A stretch of 64,000 nt of DNA from Piper betle (Eukaryota; Streptophyta; Magnoliopsida; Piperales; Piperaceae): NCBI GenBank assembly GCA_033002965.1, contig JAURVB010013202.1:24013-88012 (forward strand), given 5' to 3'. Both the position numbers and the translations under genes were made by a program. A model generated the notes under the pieces. It made no database searches and was not told the origin of the DNA. It saw only the letters and a list, made by a program, of their open reading frames with translations. Positions 22,901-35,610 of this stretch are shown in pieces; the first letter of the stretch is position 1; the number at the start of each line of letters is the position of its first letter.

Positions 22901-24551
22901 ACTAAAATACAAAGTGATTAAAAGATTTCAATCCAATATTAATTAAAACAGATCGTGAAATATAAAGTGATTTTTGTACTTTAAGTGATAACCAAATAAA
23001 ATGAGTATAACTCTACCAAATCAACAAATAACTTATTAACAAATTTACCACTAATTTTATGTATAGGCAAACTTATCAAACCATACATAAGATGTGAAAT
23101 AAATAAGCTAACCGAATTAGATCAAGAGTAAAGTAAGAGATACAAACGGTACGTATACAAAATTTTTAAGAAGTTCCCAATTGATACGTCCTCTCTTTTA
23201 CATCATTGTATCCTATGGTTGGGTAAGGCTTCTACGCTTCGCTATGACCAAACCGAATGAATGTTATAACCTAAGTGTAGACCACTTGTCCTTCACCAAG
23301 TAAGACCCAAATGCTTCACAAGTATGCTTATCCTTCAATGCACTCAACCCCGAGTCGGTTCCACAAGCCACACGCTTGTCCTCACCTCACCTCTTCACCT
23401 CTAGCTCAACTTTACAAGTCAATCGAACAATTACAATTATAACATCACTCAACCCCAATTCGCCCCCAAAGTTTAGAAGAGCCCCCAGTGCAAGAATATA
23501 TTAACAAGATCACACCCAATCTTGTTTATAATAATTCCTCACAAAATCAATAATATCTTTTACATAAAAGTAACTCAAGAGATTTAAATACGATAAGCAA
23601 TTGCAGAACACTCTTGAATCTGGAAGTTGAGAACTTGACAAATATAGCTTTATTAAATCATACCTAATTCGGAATCTCAATTCTCAATCTTTTTCCTTTT
23701 TTCTTATAATTATACCATTGAAGCTTCAATCCTTTTCCATAGACCAAACTTCCTACTTATAACCAGATAACCCATAACTTGTTCGTAGCTCCCAACCACT
23801 TGAACATTAGGCTTCTCCAAACTCCAACACTAATTACCCTCTCAAGCTTGAATCTAAATTCATAAAAAATCTAAAGCTTTAGGCTCTACCTAGACATTCC
23901 AGCCTTCAACACAATTGAATTTATCACATGTCCAAGTCCAAGTCCAAATCTAAGAACCAATGACTTCTTGTCTATAACATATCATGATCACAACATCATG
24001 TCCAAGTCCAAAGTCCTCTCTCTAATCATGTCCACTATGAGTCCACCATAGTTTTTATAGTTTCTGACCATTTCATTCAAATTCAAATTTCCTAAATTGA
24101 AGGAATCACTTTTTCCACGGAAGACTTAAATGTTGTAGTTGAGCCATTTGAATCTTTGTTGAAGTTCCGAGGTCCAAAAGCTTACACCAATGTCCATTAA
24201 TAAAGTGCTTGAATGGTTGAGCCACTCGTAGGTGAACAAGTCTTCATGTCCAAATTACTTTCCACAAATCTTGATATTCTTGTTCAAGACTGAATATCTA
24301 AACCAAAGTCTACGTTCCAAGTTTAAGTCCATGACATGTCTTCACGTTGTCCCATCTTGTGTCCATAACATAGTCCACATTACTTGTTCAAGTTATTCTC
24401 AAAATTGGCCAAACACATAGGTTGATGTCCACACATATTCACAACTTTTGTTCAAGCTTCACCATTGACATGACTTAACTGAACTCATAAGTTGAGTTGC
24501 ATCATCAAAATAAGATTATTTCACAAGCACAAAGTCATAGGCTTAACAATC
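22901..24551 (-). mobile_element. Ty1/copia-like LTR (antisense), left edge approximate
   Basis: The right edge is clear: GGCTTAACA followed by ATCTCCCCCTTTTTTGTG, the complement of a G-rich polypurine tract next to an LTR starting TGTTAAGCC, a junction typical of plant copia elements. The region also has the AGTGATTTTTGTACTTTAAG-type stretch common near the 3' end of such LTRs. The left edge was not found; 22901 is a guess. Confidence 0.5.
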
Positions 24552-25510
24552 TCCCCCTTTTTTGTGATGAAAACTTAACTAAACACTTAATCTTCAATCA
24601 AACATTTCTTCAAGTCTTGATCAATTCTACATGACTTTAATCTCCGCTTTTGAAATCATCTTTGTTTTAATTCATCAAGAATCAACTTAGAACAACATTC
24701 ATGTTTCAAACCATGAATTATATTTCATCACCAAAATTCAAATGTCAATAAATCCAAGACTTAACCTTCTTTATTTTATTTTTATGGAAGTTATTAGATG
24801 TTTATTTCTTATAATTTTTATGATTAGTGAGTAGATTTTTTTCTAAGGCTAAGATGAAGCATTCATAAGTTTAGATTCATGCATATATGAGATTATTTAT
24901 ATTATTCTTACAAAGTTGTATTTTCTAGTGTTTAATTGTGTATGCCTTTACTAAATTGTGTGAAATTATTTTGGCTAAAATTTAATCACAATTTTCTCGT
25001 TATTTAAAATAATTTTCATGCTTTAAATGCTTGGATTTTATTGTTGATAATAAATAATGGATGCAACTAATTATTTGATTTTAATTTTGAGAAGCAAGGA
25101 GATGCATAATTAAGGATGTTTTATTTGGTCTTAATGATGAAATTTTCCATGACAACCGTAAATTGAATTCGAAATTTTTATGAAGAAATTGTTGGAAAAT
25201 CAATGATTATATGCATGTCTCTAGATTTTTATGAAGTTTGGATTTTAATGACTTAGATTTATTTAATTTGGATTTGCCTTTTATTGTTTGTTTAGAATTG
25301 CTTACATCTCTCATTTAGTTTTTTTATAATATTATTGATTTGATTAGTAAAATTAGAATTGATTTAATTTTGTTTCCTAAACGTCTAAGTCTATGTGAGT
25401 TCATCCTCATATTTGCATTTACTAAATTATATATTAATTTGTGTGCTTGCGACTACATTTTAAATTTACTTCAAGTTTTTCACGTCATTCCCGTTTAGGC
25501 TATGCAATTC
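24552..25510. other. Copia internal remnant, then featureless AT-rich DNA
   Basis: 24552-24780 continues from the polypurine-tract complement with AAACTTAACTAAACACTTAA-type non-coding sequence. After about 24780 the composition changes to T-rich DNA with no ORF or repeat. It runs up to the Athila-like RT fragment. Confidence 0.4.
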
Positions 25511-25860
25511 ACTTGCTACTTTTCAGCAGTGTATGGTGAACATTTTTTCTAATAATATAGTAGAGCGAATTTTAGAGGAGTTCATGGATGTTTTTTCTCT
25601 ATTTAGATCTGATTTTGATAATTGTTTGCATCATTTGTCTGTTGTGTTGGGAAGGTGTAGAGAGAAATGTCTTGTTTTGAATTGGAAAAGGTGTCATTTC
25701 TTGGTTAAGAGGGAATAGTTTTAGGTCATGTTGTATCACATAAGGGACTTGAGGTTGATAAAGCTAAAATTGATTTAGTTGAACATCTTCCACATTCAAG
25801 AACTATGAAAGAAGTGAGATACCAATTAGGACATGCATTGTTTTATGGGCAATTCATTAA
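25511..25860 (+). pseudogene. Athila/Tat-type Ty3/gypsy reverse transcriptase fragment
   Basis: Sense translation gives the part of RT after the catalytic YxDD: FMDVFSLFRSDFDNCLHHLS, then CLVLNWKRCHFLV, then (next frame, after a one-base break near 25715) VLGHVVSHKGLEVDKAKID and the LGHALFYGQFIK motif. This matches Athila/Tat-type RT. The YVDD-equivalent has decayed. It is cut at FIK by a 350-bp inverted-repeat element and resumes at 26211. RT copied the element RNA; this copy is dead. Confidence 0.8.
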
Positions 25861-26210
25861 GGCTCCGTTTGGTTGACATGAAAATAAATTAAATAAAAAA
25901 ATCATGGGAAAATGAAAATGCAATGAGATGAAATGATATGAAAATTTTAAAACTTTTCCTTACATGTTTAGATAGCATGAAAATGAAATGAATTGAAAAA
26001 TTCCTTCTCATGTCCATGTGCATCCTAAAATTTCCCCCAGTTTTTTTGTTTTCCAGAAGAAAATGTTGCTTTGTAAAATTTTTACAAAAACTTATTTTGA
26101 TCAAAATTAAAATTTCTTTTGACTAAATTTCTAAGCATTAAAACACACGAAAATTTGTGACTTAAAATTTTACATTTCTTTAATACATATTGTAGACAAC
26201 CAATCAAACC
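25861..26210. mobile_element. 350-bp MITE-like element flanked by TTAA
   Basis: Left end GGCTCCGTTTGGTTG, right end CAACCAATCAAACC (complement GGTTTGATTGGTTG): imperfect terminal inverted repeats. TTAA lies at 25857-25860 and again at 26211-26214. Removing the element plus one TTAA restores the reading frame of the surrounding pol (..FIK/DCNL..), which confirms the insertion. Non-coding and AT-rich inside. TTAA is the piggyBac-type target, while the GGCTCCGTTTGGTT end resembles hAT or Harbinger MITEs, so the superfamily is open. Confidence 0.75.
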
Positions 26211-26442
26211 TTAAAGATTGCAATCTTCTTAGTAAGGTTCCATTTGTCTTTGATTGCGATTTTGTTGTTGCTTTTGACAAGTTGAAATTTGAGTGAACTT
26301 CTCCACCCATTATTAGGCCACTTGATTGGAGTTTACCTTTTGAAATAATGTGTGATGCTTTTGATTATGCAATTGGTGCTATTTTGGGTCAGTCCTTTGA
26401 TAAAATTTGTCAAGTGATTTATTATGCCAGTAAACATTTGAT
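26211..26442 (+). pseudogene. Athila-type pol: RT/RNase H junction
   Basis: Continues the pol reading from 25860. MCDAFDYAIGAILGQ (about 26350-26395) is the start of the RNase H domain with its first catalytic Asp, followed by VIYYASKHL. One stop (TGA near 26297) breaks it. It is interrupted at 26443 by an H LTR and resumes near 27690. Confidence 0.8.
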
Positions 26443-27692
26443 TGTATCACCCACCGAATGAGAATTGTTACGATTGAGTCGGGTCATGTCTAAATCAATT
26501 AATCTGTAAGCTTCAAACAATAAAATGAGTCAAAACAACCCTCTTGGCATATCAAGAATGGAAGATTTTACTGATTATACATAAAAAACATATCAAGCAT
26601 AAATAAAAGCATAGAAGAAAACAATAGCACTAAGCACAAGTGTGTGTAGCATCTATTTGTCCTTCTACCAAAGCCGACCTAATACACAAGAGCGAAATAC
26701 CTATATATATAATAAGGAAAATATCAGCAACTAATGTCACTGATTGGGAAAATAACTACTACAAACTGGTAAGTGGAAACTGATTTCCATTAGGAAAGAA
26801 AATTCGTATATATTGTCCATGGGAAAGGAACGGAGACACCGTTGGGAAAGTGCGAGTCACCAACGGCGATCACGGCCACTGTGGAGGCTGGGGCTGGTCT
26901 CAAATTGAAGATCTTTGTGAGGAGAAGCTAACTAGGCAGTCAGCCTCACCCAAGGTGGCTCACTGGAAAAAATGACCCGAAAGGCTCCAGTCGCATGGAG
27001 AACCGGGGAAGAATATGTAGTCACTAGTGAGGCCAGAGCTGGTGATGGATATAGGTCGATAGCTGGTCGTGTGGTGGCCACAGTGGCATCGGTCCGTTAG
27101 CCAAAAGGTGGCCGGAGTCTCACCAGTAGCCAACCAAAGTGGCGGCAACGCTAAGGGTAGAAAATCCTCTAAAATGTGGGTGAAATCCCTAAAAAAATAA
27201 CTAGGTGGAAACTAGGACTAACGTGGATGGCTCTAATCTTGCCACATGGCATGATCTGAATGCCCAACAACTCGTGGGCCTTATGGGAGGGTAAATGGGC
27301 CTTGAAACCCTGAACACGATCAGACGAAGGTCTAAGACTCAAATCAAACTGGGCCGATAGGGACAATCTGGCAGTTCTAAATCACTAATATGCATGTAAA
27401 AAAATAGCTTGAAAAAGCCCAAACAGATACTAAATGCTATAGCAGCCTAAATCTAGCTCTAGAACCCTGAGCTAACATAAGTACGGACTCATATACCTGT
27501 GTATATGCTGATAACTCATGCTTTGTTGTAGCATAACTAAAACTATCATCTGTATATTAGACATACTCAACCTCCATACAATGCTTATAAGGCCATATGA
27601 GCCCCATAATCATGGTCGGAAAGCTAAATTCACTCAAACTGACTCAAGATTGGTAAACGGGTAAAATCCTCAACGAAAGTTGTGGTTTTACA
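26443..27692 (-). mobile_element. Family H LTR, shortened, inserted in RNase H
   Basis: Starts TGTATCACCC and ends GTGGTTTTACA. It shares the TTACGATTGAGTCGGGTCATG and AAGTGTGTGTAGC stretches and a GC-rich part (26830-27150) with the other H copies. At about 1.25 kb it is much shorter than the 3.1-kb solo LTR at 30024, and several internal parts are deleted. Flanks TTGAT and CCACC do not match. Confidence 0.7.
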
Positions 27693-28985
27693 CCACCACT
27701 ATAAAAGAGTTGTTACCTGTTGTTTTTGCTCTAGATAAGTGTAGGCAATATTTGTTGTTGGGTTCTAAAGTTTATGTTTACTCAAATCATGCTGCATTGA
27801 AATATCTCTTGTCTGAGAAGGATGCTAAGCCTCACTTCATCCAATGGATATTGTTGCTTCAAGAGTTTGATATTGAGATTTGAGAAAAAAGGGTTTTGAA
27901 AATGTTGTGGTTGATCATTTGTCTAGATTAACTGTTGATTTTCAAGATGATTTGTTGCCTATTACTAAGTCTTTTCCTATTGAGCAATTATTTGTTTTTT
28001 GTCTCTCAATTACCATGCTTTGCTGATGTTGTTGCTTCAAGAGTTTGACATGGAGAATCAAGATAAATTGTTGTGGCTGATCATTTGTCTATATTAACTG
28101 TTGATTTTCATGTTGATTTGTTGACTATTACTGAGTCTTTTCCTAATGAGCATTTACTTTCCATCTCTCAATTACCATGGTTTGTAGATACTGCTAATTA
28201 TCTTGTGACTAACCAAATTCCCTCTCATATGCCCAAACAGTATAGAGAAAAAAATTTGACTAATGTGAAGTATTTCTTTCGGGGGTGATCCATACTTATT
28301 CAAGTATTGCCCAGATTAGGTAATTAGGATCTGCATTCCTGAGATTAAGCAAAGATATATAATTATTTTTGGTCATGATCATGCATGTGGTGTCACTTAA
28401 GTTAAAGAAAAACTTCTGCGAAGATTTTTTAATGATGCTCATGCATATTGTTCAGCTTGTGTGAGATGTCAAACATTAGGAAGTATTTCAAGAAGAAATA
28501 TGATGCCTTTGAACCCAATTTTGATTGTTGAATTGTTTGATGTATGGAGCATTGATTTCGTGGGCCCATTTCCTAATTCTTTTGGTAATCTTTATATTCT
28601 TGTTGGAGTTGATTATGTTTCAAAATGGGTAGAAGTTGTCCCATGTTGAACTAATGATCATAGGTTGATGTGCAATTTCTGAAAGATAGTATTTTTGCTA
28701 GATTTGGTACTCCTCATGCTATCATTAGTGATAGAGGTAAACATTTGTGTAATAGAGTTTTTGAGCAATTAATAAAGAAATATGGTATAAATCATAAAAT
28801 TGGAACTTCCTACAAGCCACAAACGAGTGATCAAGTTGAAGTTTCTAATAGGGAGATTCTATGAAAAAAACAGTAATCCAAGTTCTAGGGATTGGTCTTT
28901 GATACTTGTTGATGCTTTGTGAACTTATCATACTGCATTTAAAACTCCCATTGGAATGTCAACTTTTAGGATAGTGTACGGTAAG
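27693..28985 (+). pseudogene. Athila-type pol: RNase H and integrase (broken)
   Basis: RNase H continues with YSNHAALKYLL (about 27775-27810) and the WILLLQEFDIEI end. Then a linker, in which a segment is duplicated (FVDAD/SQLPWF-like text at about 28000 and 28170). Integrase follows: part of the HHCC region near 28380-28480, the catalytic core with [15 protein letters not shown] (about 28540-28580), and [15 protein letters not shown] (28685-28730) carrying the second Asp. [19 protein letters not shown] (about 28800-28860) holds the Glu region. Many stops and frame changes, so dead. Several open pieces of 60-70 codons remain. Confidence 0.85.
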
Positions 28986-30023
28986 TTTTGTGCTATTTTA
29001 ATGTATCGTGCAAGTGCATGCGTCCTCCAAGTAATAGAGTGATGAGTAAGTATCGTTCTCATGAAGATTTGATGTTTTTGCACCATTATTGATAGCAAGA
29101 TTTATTATAATTTGTGAGCTAATTACAGGGAATATGCATGATTGTAAAGACGAGCAAGTATGAGTCTACTCTTATCTATCCAAAGCAAGCAAGGACATGC
29201 AACTAAATTGATTCAAAGAAATTGTGCAAGGGCATAGAAATATAATATAACAGCCAAAATTAATAAAATTTCTCTCACTTAATTTAAAATTGATCTATGA
29301 TGTATATTTCCACATAGTTAATGATAACATAGCTTATCATGTTAATCAAGTTACGCATGATTGTAGCCAATATCTACGGAAATGAGTTTAATTATAAAGG
29401 GCTTCCACTACATATACAATCTACCATTCTAACCTCATTTCATATTTGTTGTGACTTTATTAATGTATCGTACAAATGCACACATTGAACAAGTAATAAA
29501 ATGATGAGTAAAAGATCGTTCCCATGAGGATTTAATGCTTTATCATAATGATGATAACTAAATCAAAAAATCTATTAAGCTGCTACAAAGAGTGTATGAT
29601 GTGTTGAACATTTATCCTAAACTAATAGATCAAGCCAAGGCATGAAACAGGTGTATTTTATACTATCCAGAAAATGATGCAAAGGCACGAGGATAGAAAA
29701 CAACAAACGTTGATACAAGTTTTCTTAATGTAAATTGGGTATGAGGTGGATAACTTTTGCTAGGTAGGTAAATAACATATCATGTTATGTTAATTGAGTT
29801 ATACATAATTGCAATTGATATTTAGAGAAACACATTTAATTGTAATAGGCTTCTGCATCTTATCATGATCTACAACCCTAACATCATTCACATCCCTGTG
29901 CAAACAAAAACTAAGTTGGTGCATTAAGATTAACTCCCTTATGTGGATATCTATGATTCTAATGCATTCTTGCAGTTAAACTCATAAACTAGTTCATCTG
30001 TAGATATCATCGGCCTACCTATT
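28986..30023 (+). repeat. Athila-type 3' non-coding region with a diverged ~465-bp direct repeat
   Basis: AATGTATCGTGCAAGTGCATGCGTCC near 28997 (first 20: AATGTATCGTGCAAGTGCAT) recurs as AATGTATCGTACAAATGCAC near 29463. The match continues, diverged, for about 450 bp: GTTAATCAAGTTACGCATGA versus GTTAATTGAGTTATACATAA. No coding sequence. It is interrupted at 30023 by a solo H LTR and continues at 33165. Confidence 0.65.
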
Positions 30024-33000
30024 TGTGACACCCCGATTTCGGTTCACCTAAGAACCGGATCAAAAATGTTGCGATTGAGTCGAGTCATGTCTAAAGCAGC
30101 AAGTCTATAAAACTTGATCAATAATATAGATTGAAGTAACTTGCTTGGCATTAAGAGAATGGAAGACATTGATAAATATACGATGAAAACCCATCAAATA
30201 TAAATACAATTATGAAAGAAAGTAACTGCGCTGAGCTCAAGTGTGTGTAGCGTTTATCTGTCCTCCCACCAAAGCCAACTTAGAATTACAAAACCTACAT
30301 ATCTAATAGGAAAAATGTTAGTAACGAGTGTTAATGGTCCAGAAATAAGTAATAGTCAAACCGGCATAGGAGAGCTAACCCTTTGGTTAAATGAAAGCAT
30401 TTATATACTCCTTCATAGAATCTTATACGGGCACTAATTAGGAGCCGTCGTCCACGGATTGACAACATCCCATTCTTACTCATCTCATGCCTTGCAACTT
30501 TAAAAACTATCCCTTGTGCGAGAACATCAATTTCTTTTCCTTTTCTGTTAGCCCTTTACTTCCTCCTTTGTCACTCCTAACCCTGAGCACAAAAACTTAT
30601 TACTATTAGGCATGCCCCTTCAGTACCATTTAAAACCACAACTCTAGCCATGCGCTGCATTACAGTATCTATAATCCTCCACATATCTCTGGGTTTGAGG
30701 AACTCAGAGGTGGAGTTGCCATAATCCCTTGGGAACGAAACAAATGCTCTCCAAATCCAGAGCCCACTTTGACTAACATGCACCCGCTCATGTAGCGCGG
30801 TTGTCAGTTTCCCATGTCTCACATTTCACTTAAAAACACCGATAAAATCATATATAGGCCTGGGAAGAGATTTAAAAAGTAAGCCCCCAAGGCAACTTGT
30901 GGTAGATCTTGTTTTCGAAATCAGGCTCGAGTGTTTTCATCATTGAGGGTTATTAATCACAAAAGTAAAATATGTCCAAATAGCCCGTGTTAAGTGGGGC
31001 CCGATAAAACCACTACTTAACACGTCCTGTGATCTGGAAATCAAATCAGTAATAGAGTATAGCTATAAAAACTAAGAAGAGTCCTAACGAACCTCTAGTC
31101 CAAGCTCCAAGCGTGATGTCTCATCTACATCGAGCTCGGAGTCCAAAACCTACATCGAAACCTACTTTAAATAAAATACTGACATCTCTATATGATGCAT
31201 GTTCTTGATGTGTACTTACATTATCAATACATCCTAATAAAAAAATTGCTACAACTAAGCATACAACACGCAAATCAAGGCATAATAACAAAAATAATTA
31301 ATAAAAAATAAAACATAAATAAATACACTCATGACTAAATAGACAAATAATAAATACATAAAAATAGATAATACTCTAATCATAAAATAATAATATCATT
31401 ATATTATATAAATACATGGCTAAATGCAAGTAAATATTATATATATTCGTGTTAGTAAACATATAAATAATTAAATAAATAAATGCATAGTCATTTGATA
31501 AATAAATGAATAAATAAAAAAACAATTAATTAATATTAATTAATCATGAATAATAATAATAATAATATCATAGTTATCCAATATGGAATATGTAATTAAA
31601 TACAAATAAATAATAACATACATGCAACGAATATATATATATATATATATATATAACAAGAATAATATTAATAAGTAAATATAACATTTATAATAAAAAA
31701 TAATCATGTAAACATTCAACATATATGATAAACATATAAATAAATATAAATAAATAAATAAAAACATTCATAATATCCAAAATATGCTAAACATTATGAA
31801 TATCCCTCTAAAATAATATAGGGATTCTTGAATTACCAAAAATAGTAAAAAAAAGGTTGAAAACGAGCTGAACCGAACTTAACCAAGTCGAGCCAAGTCA
31901 ACTTGGTTCAGATTAAATAAACTGGTGGATTGGGTTTGGCTGGGTTGGTCTGGGCTACTGGACGTCAAGATGGACACGAGCAAGCAAGTGGACATTAACA
32001 TGTGAATAAGATTCTGGCTAGAAGACGCGAACACGGGTATCCGGTTTCAACAGGGCAGGTTTTGCCCATCGTCAGAAAACGCCGAGGTGGTGCGACTGGG
32101 GTTGCTACTAGTCGGAAGCTACAAAGGGCATCAAGGCAAAGGTGCTGGTGGTGATGATCAATAGAGTCCAGTCACTGGCTGGCCGGAAAAAGGCCGGAAA
32201 GGGGCAAAATTGCCTTCGGGCGTGGTGGCGTCGCCAGTGGCGATTGTAGCCACAGCGGTGGTCGTGGGTGGTTTTAAAATGTCGGCCTCAACAAGAGGAA
32301 CCTATTTGGGTGGTTGGATCAACCAGAGGTGGCTTGCTGACGCTGGAAAAAGGCAGTGGTTGTGGCGGACTTCAGGTGTCAAAACGTCATTGCCGGTGGC
32401 AACTGTAATGACACCAATGCCAGTGCTATGTATGGATGGAAAGTCTGTCACGAGGCAGTCCGGGAGTGCTGGTCGAGTGGCTAGGAGAGACCTAGAGACT
32501 TCGAAAGGTTTGAAAGTCACTAATAATTAATGGGAGAATGCAAGGGCAGATGTGGACGACTCTGATCTCAGCATGTGGCATGATATGAACGTCCGACAAC
32601 TCATGGCCTAGTGGGGCCCACATATGGGTATATGTAATATGTATATGGACGGAAAGCTCGGATCGAGACTATCCAAAGTCAAACCTGACTCGAGTCCTAA
32701 AAGTGACTCTGTAGGCAGGAATCATGGCAAGAAGGTTAAATGGGCCTCAAACCCTCAACTCAATTGGTAAAAACCTACAACTCAATCAAGCTAGGCCCAT
32801 TGGGGTACAATCCGGTGATTAAAAATCCCTAAGATGCATGTAAGTGAGATACCTTAAAAATCCAAATGAATACTAAATGCTCCAACAATTTAGATCTAGG
32901 CTTAAAACCCTGGTTAACCCATAAAAATCATTTGCTTACCTCGTGTATACCACTGATAACTCGTGTTCTATTGTAGCCTAACTGAATCTATTATCTACAT

Positions 33001-33164
33001 GTCAGATATACTCAGCCACCATAACATGTTTATACAGCCAACTGGGTCCCATACTCATGGTCTAAAAATTGGTTTGGCTCAAGCTAACTCAAACCAACTG
33101 AAGACTGGCCCAAACCGGGTAAACTACAAGTGGGTAAAACCCTCACCCAAAGCTGGGTTTTACA
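30024..33164 (-). mobile_element. Family H solo LTR with CTATT target duplication
   Basis: Starts TGTGACACCCCGATTTCGG and ends GCTGGGTTTTACA. CTATT occurs at 30019-30023 and again at 33165-33169, a perfect 5-bp target duplication with no internal region, so this is a solo LTR from LTR-LTR recombination. At 3141 bp it is the best reference for family H. It contains AATAAATA-rich DNA (31290-31770) with an AT run (31630-31655) and a GC-rich part (32040-32530) with spurious open frames on both strands. Confidence 0.9.
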
Positions 33165-34802
33165 CTATTCCTACATCTCAATCGAGTCTCTTAATCATAT
33201 AAAAGTTAGCTACTTTTTAAACTATTAAGAATGAGCATGAAGGAATCAACTAACAAGCAGTGCAACAAGATAACAAAAATAATATATATTACATATCACC
33301 CTAGATCCATCATACACCCCAGATCACTGAGCGTTTACCCCGTAGGAGAATAAGAATACATCATAAAATTCATCAAAGAAGACAACATTGCAATAAGAGA
33401 AAATAGAGTATATGCAAATCTATCGAGATGAAGTGTTGACGGAACTTCTCTTCTTAGTGCTTCCTCTTTGCAACTTGGCCTCCACAACTTCTCATCAGCA
33501 ATCTTCAACTTGGGAGTACGAAAGATGAAGAGAGGAAGAGAGGTTCTCTTTTAGATGTATTTTATAATCTATAATATCTCCAAAAGAAGTATGATCTATT
33601 GAATATCGTCTTTTCCTCAATGTAAGTGGGAGTATATATAACCAAAGGGTTGGAGCTTCTCTTTAACATACAGCAGCTTCATGGTGGTTTCCTTCCACCA
33701 ATTTTGGGTAGGTGTTGACCTCATCACGGAGTTTCCGCCTTGTTTCTTTGTCCCCTTGAAATTGAGTGGAGTTGGACTTGTCTCAAACAGCTCAAATTAT
33801 TCAAGGTGTAGACTAAGGGAAGCCAGGTTGGAGGAAACTTCCTTGCACTATCGTATTCAACAACTACACACGAGTGGCTTCAAATCATTGCAGGTTAGTG
33901 ACTATGTGTCATACTTGCTCCTCAAGATACCCATCCAATAGTTTGGAAGTGTGAGGTGGTAGATCTATCCAGTTAGGTGGGGAACAATTACATATGTGTA
34001 GGTGCATTTGCTGATTAAAAGGTGTGCCACTGGTGTGCACAATTGTAGGTGAGCAGATCTGAATTGGCTGGTCTAACCATACTAGGAATTCTCTCACATG
34101 ATCCATCCTAGGTTGGTGAAAAGGTGGTTTGTTCCACTTGCGCATGTGCACAAGCTTGGTCTTGTTCCTTCAAAATGACATTATTTATTCAAATTTGACT
34201 GTTGATTTACCAATATTTGCTAGAACTTGCAACAATCCAAAATTTTTAAATTTTAGCAAAAATAGCATAACAACTTATGTGGGGGCATGAAGATGATATA
34301 TAAAATTTACCTAACTGTTATCCTAATCTATGACTTATCAAGCGCCAAAACTTAAGCTTTGCTAGTCCCTAGTAAAACAAAACATTAGTGGTCACTCCAA
34401 TTTCTTGATAATAACAATCAAATGATAACATACATGTCTATACACGAGCAAATATCAATGAGAACTTTTCTCACATCCTTCCTATGATACTCAACCAAGT
34501 TTAGATCAATTGAGAACCTTGTATGCTTAGGCAGATTTGTACATCATATGTCTCATAGTCAGGGAATTCTCTCCATGACATCAAATCCTTAAGACTAGAG
34601 ATGATTAGGAGGATTTATTAAGTTGTAATGGGGATAAGGCCTAGGGGGGAATGGATTAAAGGAAACAAAGCAGGGACATCACTAACTTAGATTTTTCATC
34701 AATTGATCTTTATGCTCAATAAGAATATTGACTAAGATTTTCCCTTAAGTGTATTCCCCTAATTTGCTCCTTATTTTACTAACAAACTTATTTTCTCTCT
34801 CT

Positions 34803-34859
<57 letters not shown>

Positions 34860-35002
34860 TTAACAAAAACAAGATATATTAATTTACAGCTACATTGTCA
34901 CATGAGATTGCAAAGTCTTACCACCAGCTTGATTCCTCCCCAATTTGAAATTTGGATTGTTCCTCGAACTTGGAATATTGGTGTTGGAGTAGTGGTTGTT
35001 CT
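33165..35002 (+). other. Continuation of Athila-type 3' non-coding region
   Basis: Follows the second CTATT. No ORF with a domain. It contains CAAGCGCCAAAACTTAAGC (34338), a stretch of the kind found between pol and LTR of Athila/Tat elements, and a CT microsatellite. It ends at an H LTR at 35003. Confidence 0.45.
34793..34860. repeat. CT/TC microsatellite
   Basis: Nearly pure (TC)n over about 68 bp, broken by a TTTT and two CCC interruptions. Confidence 0.95.
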
Positions 35003-35610
35003 TGTAACACCCAATTTCAGTTTACTTAACAATTGAATTAGAAATGTTGTGATCGAGTCGAGTCATGTTTAAAGTTTTCGGTCGGTATGACTCGATTGAT
35101 AAAATAGATCGAAACAACCTTCTTTGTATCATGAGAATGGAAAACACCGTTAAATACACATCAAAACACATCGAACATAAATAAAAATAAAAAAGTAAAT
35201 AACTACATTAAGCTCAAGTGTGTGTAGCATTTATTTGTTCTCCCACTAAAGTTGACTCAAGATTGTAAGACCTATATATATTATATGAAAAATGTCAGTA
35301 ACAAATGTTATTAGTCTAAAAAATTACTAATACAAATTTGCAAATAGGTATTCCATTACCAATGAAAACTTATGAAACTTCAAGATTGCCACACACAGGG
35401 CGGAAAGCAAACATACTTAAGCAAGTGTTGACTCGCATGCACGGCTTATAATCATATTCATACATACAATGCTTACGCTCTCACATCTTCCATATCACCC
35501 GCCATGGTACTAGAGTGGTAAAAGGAATAGTTAAGTTAGAGCCACAAATTCCGAAAATGTGCTCAATTACGCAGTACCCTCATACATCGCACTACCTCAG
35601 GGTTTGAAGG

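Noticed and set aside
32210..32530. Plus-strand ORF of 106 codons
   Set aside because: Within the solo H LTR's GC-rich part; no start context, domain or frame conservation.
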